From Globodera rostochiensis (lineage: Eukaryota > Nematoda > Chromadorea > Rhabditida > Heteroderidae), in contig JAEVLN010000040.1 of assembly GCA_018350325.1 (NCBI GenBank), positions 248,001 through 312,000 of the forward strand: DNA of 64,000 nt. The letters are read 5' to 3'. The notes under the pieces were generated by a model. It worked only from the letters and a program-made list of their open reading frames with translations. It had not been told where the DNA came from and did no database searches. Below, piece after piece: positions 56,145-64,000 of the stretch; within the stretch, counting starts at the first letter, position 1; the number at the start of each line of letters is the position of its first letter. A program made the position numbers and the translations under genes.

Positions 56145-59100
56145 TCAAAAATCCGTGCCATCATTTGATTCGTCCATTTTTTCGGCATAATGTTCCTTCA
56201 CATTTTGAAGCATTTTTTCAAACGTTTTTGCCAAAGTTAGTGCCTGTTCTGTGAGCTGCGTGAGCGGCATTTTCAAATAATAGTCTGCAATTCTTTGCCA
56301 AACCCCCTTATGGCTTTTCCATATTTGGTCAAATTCAAATTGAACATTTTTTAATAATATTTTTTCGGAAACAATTTCTTCTTCCATCTCAATTTGCTGA
56401 TGCTTCATCAACTTGTTGCAAGATTCCTTCGTTTGTTGCCACAATTCAGGCCCAAAATATTTGATTTCATTTTTCTGAATTGTTGACAATAATTGAATGA
56501 TTTTATTTTTAATTTTGGTAGTTTTGATTTTGGATTTTAGCATTTCTACTTTTTCGCCAAATTGCTTAATTGTGCATATTATTGCAACAGTTTTTTGATA
56601 CTTTTCTTCATCAATTTGTTTGGGATTGCTTTTCAAAAACGCAATTTCATTTTTCAATTGTTCAATATTTATCTCTTTTTTTGCCTTCTCCAAATTAGCC
56701 TCTTGTTCCGGAATTGCCACTTCTACGAGCCATTTGATTTGATCAAACAATGATCCCAAATTAAACTGATCGATGTGCTCTTTCCCTATTAATGCCTCAA
56801 TTATGCTAATTGCTTTTCGATTTGGCTTTGATATAAAAAGTTTTATGTTATGCAATATAATTTCTGCATTGCATTTCATGTCGATCCAATAAGCGTCGAC
56901 ATAATTAATCAACAAATTGTAAGCTCTTTCATAAATTTCTTAAAAACAAAAAAAAATGTTTACTTTTATGGTTCGTACATTGTTCACACTGGTGCTAGGT
57001 CAATTCCTTAAAAAAGCAAGTGTCGCTGTCATATTAAATAATAATATAATAAAGATAGTTAATAAAATATTAATCATGATTAAATATTTGCACTTTTATT
57101 TGTGCCAACGTGTATCAGGCTGAGTCAATCACTCCAATTTCATCAAGTTTCCAACAACGCTCCTCGTGTTTTAATCTCTTATTTAATGTATTGATTGATC
57201 TGTTAGATTTTTCGCAGCTTCATCAGAGACAAATTCTTCGAATTGTAAATATATAAGCTGACATACAACTGAGAGATTGACTTAGCCTGATACACGTTGC
57301 CACACATAAAAGTGCTAATATAATAATGATTAATATTTTATTAACTATCTTTATTATATTATTATTTAATATGACAGCCCATTTGCCTTTTTTAGGAATT
57401 GACCCAGCACGGTTCACACTTACCATTCCGTTGGTTAAACTCAACATTTATTGCCAATTCATAGTGTACATTATTCAAAAATATAATTTTTGCTTCGACA
57501 TTTTCACTAAAAATATAAATTTTCAAATTTATTTCACTTAAATCAGTCAAATCAATAGAGATTGGACTGGACTAGATCCAGACCAGGATTTTCCAGGACT
57601 CCTGATCCGGAATTATGGTATTTTCGACCGAAGCACCAGGACTAGGATATCCTGAAAAGCAGTATTTTTAATCCTGGTAAATCCAGATCCAGGTCATTTC
57701 CAGAATCCAAGTCTGGGATTTTTCAAAATTCCGGTCTCTACAAATCAAACAGAAAACTTGCAATTTGGTGCAGTTTTCTTCGATATTTTTTTGAAAATAT
57801 TCTTGAACTTCATTGTCTTCCGAATCCAAGTGCAATTTTGGGTCAATCATTTTATCACTCATAATTTTCATCAGACTTTGCGAAATGTTTTGGAAAAATA
57901 TTGCATATTTACATTTTTTGTTTTTGTCTAAATATAATATTGAATGAATTTGCATACACAATTTGACCAAAATTAGCGGTAATTCCCCTCGCCAAAAATG
58001 CTTTTGTTTGCCCATCGCTACGGCGTATTGACGATTAAATTCTTCGTCCCCATAATATTTTGATGGTACGTATTCGTGATTAAATGCTGCTCTTAGAAGA
58101 TTTGTTGAATCGTAAATTGAGAATTTTTGATCATTTAACTCCTTCAGAATCTCGTAATTTTCTGAACATTTATAATTAATTTTTTTTAATTTAACATTTA
58201 ACTGCTTCAGAATCTCGTAATTTTCTAAATTTTATTTATAATTAATTAAATTTTTATTTAACAGGAAACTGATCATTTAACTGCTTCAGAAGCTCGTAAT
58301 TTTCTAAATTTTATTTATTAAATTTTTATTTAACAGGAAATTGATCATTTAACTGCTTCAGAAGCTCGTAATTTTCTGAATTTTTTTTTATAATTAATTT
58401 GTTTTAAACAGGAAATTGATCATTTAACTGCTTCAGAATCTCGTAATTTTCTGAACATTTATAATTAATTGAATTTTTATTTAACAGAAAATTAACAATA
58501 TTTTACGTCTTGAGAGTTTAAAAGCCTTTTTTTTGCTGTATCCATTTTTGGATTTGTTATATTTTTCTTTATAAATTGCAACTCCAAAAATGGGGGTTTT
58601 TTGATTAGTTTTTGCTTTCATCTCAATGATTTCAATCCAATAATCAAAAATGCTAAAAAAGGCAAACAAATTTAATGCTTAAATAAAAATCTTTTATATT
58701 AAAATGCATAAATTACCTTAATGCCGATTCTGGAAAGCATTTTGGCACGGCAAGAAATGTTTGAATTTTGTCCTTTGCATTTTCTTGCATTTCTTTTTGT
58801 GTTCCGTCACTATTTTTTCCGTGTACAAGCGCCTCAAGTCTTGTTGCAAATGAAAATAATAAATTGAATAATTGTTCTTCCGAAAATTTCACCGAATCAA
58901 CACTTCCCGCCGATGGCATTTTTTCATCAAATTTTGTTGGCACAATAAGTGCATTTAGCAAATCGTCCACCGTTTGGTCCGATTTTTTGAATAATTGTTT
59001 GTCCGAAAATTTGATTAAAAGAACTTTAAACAAATTTTGCACATTTTCGCTCAAAATCGCTTGGATAGCCATTTTAAAATCATGTTTTTTGGACTCATTA

Positions 59101-60314
59101 CTGTCGATGATACACTCAAATTGACCATTTGCATTTTTTCTGACAATTTTACGAGCTGTAAATGTGTGCAATCCGTCCAAAAATGCGTTGGCGGAATTCA
59201 AGTCGAGCGCCAGCGCTTTCTCGATGACATTGAATTCTCCGCCAAAATGTTCACCAATCGCTGTGATCAAATCGTAGAATTTGTCATTTTGCTTAAATAA
59301 AATTAAAAGTCATTTAATGCTTAAACTAAAATTAAAACTCATTTAATGCTTAAATTAAATTAAAACTGATTTAATGCTTAAACTCAAATTAAAACTCATT
59401 TAATGATTAAACTGAATTAAAACTCATTTAATGCTTAAACTAAAATTAAAACTCATTTAATGCTTAAACTGAATTAAAACTCATTTAATGCTTAAATTAA
59501 AATTAATTTAATGCTTAAACTAAAATTAAAACTCATTTAATGATTAAACTGAATTAAAACTCATTTAATGCTTAAACTAGAATTAAAACTCATTTAATGC
59601 TTAAACTAAAATTAAAACTCATTTAATAACTGAATTAAAACTCATTTAATGCTTAAACTAGAATTAAAACTCATTTAATGCTTAAACTAAAATTAAAACT
59701 CATTTAATGCTTAAATTAATTAAAAGTCATTTAATGCTTAATTAAAATTAAACTCATTTAATGCTTAAACTAAAATAAAAGTCATTTAATGCTTAAACTA
59801 GAATTAAAACTCATTTAATGCTTAAATAGAATTAAAAGTCATTTAATGCTTAAACTAGAATTAAAACTCATTTAATGCTTAAACTGAATTAAAACTCATT
59901 TAATGCTTAAACTAGAATTAAAACTCATTTAATGCTTAAATAGAATTAAAAGTCATTTAATGCTTAAACTAGAATTAAAACTCATTTAATGCTTAAACTG
60001 AATTAAAACTCATTTAATGCTTAAACTAGAATTAAAACTCATTTAATGCTTAAATAGAATTAAAAGTCATTTAATGCTTAAACTAAAATTAAAACTCATT
60101 TAATGCTTAAATAGAATTAAAAGTCATTTAATGCTTAAACTAAAATTTAAAAAAATTAAAACTCATTTAATGCTTAAATTAAAACTGATTTAATGCTTAA
60201 ATAGAATTAAAAGTCATTAGGTATTTAATGTTTTCCATACACCTGGGCTTCCAAAGTGGCTGAAGAAAGCAACAGAATGAAGAAAACAACCATTTTCGGC
60301 GAATAAATCTTCAT
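56145..60314 (-). CDS. Secreted alpha-helical protein of unknown family
   Basis: Exons: 60243-60314 (MKIYSPKMVVFFILLLSSAT, signal peptide), 58717-59291, 58507-58652, about 57750-58161, about 57424-57506, and 56145-56938 (stop). The first three junctions and the last are in phase; roughly 690 aa. Exon 2 is helical and hydrophilic. The last exon is Lys/Glu/Gln-rich, predicted mostly helical and coiled-coil-like (EQEANLEKAKKEINIEQL). The exon 4/5 join is unresolved: a 185-bp hAT-like element with a perfect 8-bp target duplication (57548-57555 and 57741-57748) sits at the end of exon 4, the frame runs 29 codons into it and stops, and the flanking frames differ by one base. So the allele may be broken, or use an unseen splice, or hold a sequence error. 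A second element (56991-57412) lies in intron 5. Intron 1 is a 30-bp tandem array. No family was recognised. Confidence 0.6.
56991..57412. mobile_element. Long-TIR MITE, 422 bp, hAT-like (intron 5 of the 56-60 kb gene)
   Basis: Arms of about 140 bp are inverted copies of each other (GTGCTAGGTCAATTCC... versus GTGCTGGGTCAATTCC...), with a ~140-bp non-repeated centre. The 8-mer TTCACACT occurs on both sides (56983-56990 and 57413-57420) as a target duplication. Its right copy overlaps the exon 5 donor region (GTAAGTGTGAA), so the insertion landed right behind a splice donor. Confidence 0.8.
57556..57740. mobile_element. hAT-like element, 185 bp, inserted at the end of exon 4
   Basis: Termini TAGAGATTGGACTGG and CCGGTCTCTA with a perfect 8-bp duplication CAAATCAA (57548-57555 and 57741-57748). 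The interior is CCAGGACTCCTGATCCGG-type words. It splits what appears to be coding sequence of the minus-strand secreted gene. Confidence 0.85.
58142..58470. repeat. Five-fold tandem duplication of the exon 4 start and its acceptor
   Basis: The sequence CTTCAGAATCTCGTAATTTT (minus strand: acceptor TTCAG then AAAATTACGAG) recurs at 58142, 58205, 58284, 58356 and 58431, spaced 63-79 bp. Only the copy at 58142 continues into a long open exon; the others hit stops within about 15 codons. Confidence 0.75.
59300..60220. repeat. ~30-bp AT-rich tandem repeat filling intron 1
   Basis: About 31 copies of a 29-30 bp unit (ATTAAAACTCATTTAATGCT + TAAACTAGA) with higher-order blocks of three (variants AACTAGAA, AAATAGAA, AAACTGAA). 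It separates the signal-peptide exon from exon 2. Confidence 0.9.
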
Positions 60315-61522
60315 TCAAGGCAACGCTTAAGATTACTAATGGGTAAAAAGAATATGTTCTTTATTAAAATTGTGCAAATTTTTTTAAAATAACATTTATT
60401 TAAACGAAAAATTCGGCAAAAAAAATTCTGCAGTTTTTGGACTAATTTCCTAAATTCGTCAGGATTTTTCGGCAGAATCTATAGGCACCGCCGACTCGTG
60501 AAATTGTCAGCTTTTAGAATAATGTTTGTTTTATTTTTTTACAAACGCAATAAAAACATTTAAATAACAATTTTTAATTTAAATATAGCTAAGATTAAAT
60601 TATCAAATAAAATATGAAAAAAATCATCAATTTCAGCCCTTAAATTGGAATATTTTTGCCACAATTAGATCGCTCAGTTTAATTTATTGTAGAAAGACGA
60701 GGAAATATTAGCATTCCCACCAATCAATCCATTCTTTCATTCGATTCAATTGAAAATATAAATTATGGAAATATTTCACTTTTTACTTTTATTGATTAAT
60801 GGTTTCATAATTATATCCAAATTTCCACAAAACTGGCCGTCCTGCTGGACGCTTTAGTAATTTTAAGATTAGAAAATCTTAAAAAAATCGGAAAAAAAGA
60901 AAATTGCCCAATTTCCAATTAATTCAGAAATGTCCGATGGTTTAAAAGGTTCCCTAAAAATTTTAAGATGAAAAAGGCGCGAATGAAAGGATCTACAAGA
61001 ATTTTTGAAAAAATGTGAATTTTTGTAACAAATTTCTGGACATCCTCTACTTTTACGTTTCCCAAAATTCCGAAGCAAAAAGGCACTTAGTTTTGCTAAA
61101 ATGTTGATGAAATTTCAATTTTTTCGAGCCCCACATAGCTTAAAAAAAATTGATGATAGATGAGGCATTTGAAGTTGGAGAAAATGAGGAAGATATTTTA
61201 AATAATAAAAAAAAACATTTGTTTTAGCATTGACCATTACAAAAAAAAATCTCCCTTGAAAAGTCCCGGTCTCGGTACCGGTCCCGGTCAAAATCTTGGT
61301 CCCGGTCCCGGTTTTTCTGGTCAAATTAATAAATAATATATAAACAAGAAGATAAGCTAAATTGTTTTTTCATAATTAGATAATTAATTAAATTTTCTAT
61401 CCACCTTTGCGTGCACCGTGAGAATAATTCAAATATTTATTTCAGTTTTTGGTTCCTTCCAAAAAGTTTTTGAATGGGAACCTTTGGGTTTTTAAAGTTT
61501 TTTTTGGGCACTCGGTGACCTT

Positions 61523-61563
61523 AACCCTGTGGGTATCCAGGATTTCTGGATACCCACAGGGTT
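61523..61563. repeat. Perfect 18-bp inverted repeat with 5-nt loop
   Basis: AACCCTGTGGGTATCCAG, then GATTT, then the exact inverse. CCCTG and CAGGG point away from each other as two abutting element ends would. Function unknown. Confidence 0.85.
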
Positions 61564-61692
61564 TTTGGGCGCGAGTTTCTCGCACTATATACTACTGATG
61601 TCGAATTGGAAAATGGTTTTATCGCAATCGCATATCGCCGATCATTTTTTTCCGGCGCGATACACATCCCTGCTGGTGTACTCTATTTTGGG

Positions 61693-61953
61693 TAGGGTTG
61701 CAGCCGGGGGGGGGGGGGGATCCCCGGTCAAACCGGGGACGGTAAAACCTGCATTTTTGAAAAATGCTATTTTTTGGGGCACTTTTTTTAAAAATCTTCT
61801 TCAAATTAAAGTGCACCCCTAAGAAAAGGCTTTCTTATGGCAAATATGCACCCCAAAGATTTAATTTTTTGGGGAGGAGAGCCCGACGGTGCCGACAGGC
61901 GCCGGCCGGGGATCCCCGTCCTCGTCCCCCCCCCCCCCCCGGGCTGCAACCTA
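61693..61953. mobile_element. hAT-like element, 261 bp (3' of gene C)
   Basis: Termini TAGGGTTGCAGCC and GGCTGCAACCTA, flanked by ATTTTGGG and ATTTTGTG (7 of 8). G/C homopolymers and GGGGATCCCCGG words lie at both ends, with a hairpin-bearing dispersed repeat in the middle. Confidence 0.75.
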
Positions 61954-62221
61954 ATTTTGTGGGAATTCGGGGTTCGGGGGCAAAAACCCCGTCCAACAAT
62001 GTCGGCGGATTCGGGGTCTGGATGCCAACCCGGCGCTTTTACTGTATCAGAGACTGGCATTGACAAAAGCAAAATGCGGCAATTTTGTTTTTGATTTAAA
62101 TCTTCCGACCTTTTTTTTGATTAATTTTTTTGACTTTACAATAAATTTTAGTCAAATACGTTTAGCCAAACAGGGAATGAATCAATGCCAAATTTGAATT
62201 CCAATGAATGGATCACACACA

Positions 62222-64000
62222 TCAAATCGAACCATCTTTTTTTACAAATTTCCCATCCTGTACATAAATGTCCGTCCGATTCCTCGGCCTGCAGCGCTTT
62301 TTCGGTTTACATGTTATATTCGTGGCGCTGCCCAGCTCGACATTGGTGGACTCAATCTAATAAACAATTAACAATTAATTTGTTTAAATTAACAAAGTTC
62401 TGCAACAACAACTCAACATAATGGGTTTTTTGGAAAAATGGCAATAAAAAGCATTTTTCTTAACAAATATAGTAGAAAAATCTTCAAAAAAAATTTTTCC
62501 CGGCGTTGCCTATCAATTGTAACATATTTCGCGGACTGGCGAACTTGCTTCAACATTAACCAATTTAGAAAGTCTTAACGCCGCTCAAAAGAGCTCCAAG
62601 AGTTGAAGCTAACATTAAGTTAAAGCTTTACGATCGGACAAAAACCAAAAAAGTTATGGCCTTATCTTGATAAAATTTAAAAATCCCGATTTTTGGCGGT
62701 TTTCTGGCCATTACTTTTCTGATATTTGTCCAATCACAAAGCTTTAACTTATGTTAGCTTCAAAACTCTTCAAGATCTATCGAATGGCGTTAAGACTTTC
62801 TAAATCGGTTAAGATTGAAACAATTTATGCTCCATGGATGAGTTGGATATAGATGAGATGGGTTTATCTCCCCGCCAGACCTTTATTATTCATAAAAAAC
62901 TGTAAAAATATTTTTTTAAACTTTGGTTGAAAAAAATATTGTAAGAAAACATTCTTACGGTAATGTAATGGACCGCCCATGGTGGAAGCCCGTCCATGTA
63001 AGCGCACATGTACACGTCGTTCAACGTCACATTGAAGCCCTCCGTTTTTGTCGTCTCATTGTATATGGCTTCGATTTTAAAGTCCAACTCCTGCGACGCC
63101 AACGTCAAATTCAAGTTGTTATTGTAGCAAAGTTGGCGGCTTTTCGGTCCATTGTCCTGGCAAAATAAACAAATATAAATAAAATACTCCGTGTCTGTAA
63201 ATATTGGCTTAATATTTTTTACTTTTTAAAATAAAATTTAATTTGTTTAAAAAAGATTAAAGTAAAAAAAAGGGCAAAACAAAACGTACATAACTGTCGA
63301 AATAGAGCAGCCCATTTTGATTCTTGTCGAACTTTATGCTCATCACAGTTTTGCCAACTTTAAAAATAAATTGTACAAAACATTTAAACAAAAGTCGAGT
63401 ATCCGAATCTGACCTCTATTTCGACCAATTTCGAACCCCGGACCCGGATTTGAACATTTTTTTGAAAATTCAAAATAGGTATTCTAGGGGCGGCTTTCTG
63501 GGCCATAGAATACGAATCTGACATTCATTTTGCCCAATTCTGAATCCCCGAATTCATGCTTTTTGAGAAGGATTTTAAGATCAGAATTGATTTTTGAACA
63601 TTTTTGAATTTTCTTAAAAAGTTCGAATCCGGGTCCGGGAATTGGTCGAAATAGAGGCAAATTCGGATTCTACGCCTCCGAAAACCATAATAAAAAATTT
63701 TTATCTTTGACATTCCTCCGTGGCTTTCACATTATGTAGGGTAGCTCCCTTTGCAAGAAATCCTTTTGAATTCCTCCTTGCCTCCGGCATGGAATGACGA
63801 ATCCGGGTTTCCCGGATGCCAAAAACTAATCTAATGCTTTTGCGATCTTCATGATTTGATCACCCTTTTCGTTAAACTGTAGCGCATCGTAGAAGAGGTT
63901 GACGGTCAACTCATCCGATGTCTTGTTGATTTTCACATTAATCACGTCGCCGGGCTTCAGCACGGCCTCATTGTGATCGACACCCATGAAGAATTCTGGA
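62222..64000 (-). CDS. Galectin-like gene copy C, 3' end only (runs off window)
   Basis: The last four exons of a third family member are visible: 63864 to beyond 64000 (partial exon 18), 63290-63357, 62959-63156 and 62222-62356. They encode the second half of exon 18 (LKPGDVINVKINKT), the GKTVMS strand, the LDFKIEAIYN...FNVTLNDVYMC strand pair with LPPWAVHYIT, and a short Cys/basic tail ending KFVKKDGSI. All phases match genes A and B. The tail is closer to B than to A. The rest of the gene lies beyond the right edge. Its introns hold two fold-back repeats (62547-62821 and 63396-63674) absent from A and B. Confidence 0.82.
62547..62821. mobile_element. Fold-back repeat, 275 bp (gene C intron 20)
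   Basis: Arms of about 110 bp are inverted (TTTAGAAAGTCTTAACGCC near 62570 and its inverse near 62790; AGTTAAAGCTTT and its inverse inside). It resembles the 39968 element in plan but not in sequence at the ends. Confidence 0.6.
63396..63674. repeat. Inverted repeat, 279 bp (gene C intron 18)
   Basis: CCTCTATTTCGACCAATT followed by a CCCGGACCCGGATT word on the left is mirrored on the right. The centre contains a weaker third copy. It is absent from genes A and B. Confidence 0.5.

Larger units (their letters stand above)
60315..62221. other. Intergenic region between the 56-60 kb gene and gene C
   Basis: AT-rich and without convincing coding sequence. It holds a dispersed-repeat fragment near 60,480, GGTCCCGGT words at 61,260-61,320, the perfect hairpin at 61523 and the hAT-like element at 61693. 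61,960-62,220 resembles the 3' flank of gene B. Confidence 0.5.

Overview
This is a eukaryotic, nematode-like window. Genes are built from short exons with 40-200 bp introns, at least one intron appears to be GC-AG, and TTTTACAG/TTGCAG acceptors sit 3-4 nt upstream of start codons, as expected for spliced-leader trans-splicing. A plant-parasitic (cyst-type, Tylenchomorpha) nematode is my best guess, but that is inference. No bacterial, viral or CRISPR feature was seen.

Layout. Three tandem same-strand (minus) copies of one large secreted gene occupy most of the window: copy A (1520-11676), copy B (13434-46092) and the 3' end of copy C (62222 to beyond 64000). I rebuilt A and B by hand as 21-exon genes whose junctions all stay in frame. 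Each encodes a signal peptide, a ~250-residue N-terminal region I cannot assign, and four consecutive galectin-like beta-sandwich domains (954 and 968 aa). Between B and C lie three other genes: a secreted five-module fibronectin-III-like protein (minus, 47403-52829); a single-exon protein with a signal peptide, an acidic region and four helix-turn-helix repeats (plus, 54023-55180); and a secreted, partly coiled-coil-like protein of unknown family (minus, 56145-60314). An inverted broken fragment of that last gene lies at 46948-47250.

Repeats. About a third of the window (15.8-23.8 kb and 25.0-37.6 kb) is a 34-bp satellite inside gene B's introns 17/18. The monomer has no stop codon in any frame on either strand and is not a multiple of 3, so it produces spurious ORFs of up to 2,926 codons in all six frames. 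The larger array is the interior of a transposon-like element: CAGTG...CACTG inverted termini flanked by a perfect 8-bp target duplication (GCTGGGAC), the hAT-superfamily signature. At least eleven further, smaller elements share this design (CAG/TAG termini, usually 8-bp target duplications, an interior made of repeats of their own subterminal word). I think this is the most interesting result: short non-autonomous hAT-like elements whose subterminal motifs have been amplified into arrays, in one case to satellite scale. No transposase gene is present.

Comparing copies A and B serves as a natural experiment. Exons align nearly length for length, while introns differ by element presence or absence and by array size (the same intron-6 element is 246 bp in A and 1,828 bp in B). 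Gene B also carries two near-identical copies of exon 18 on either side of the shorter satellite array. Their 208-bp length means only one can be used per in-frame mRNA.
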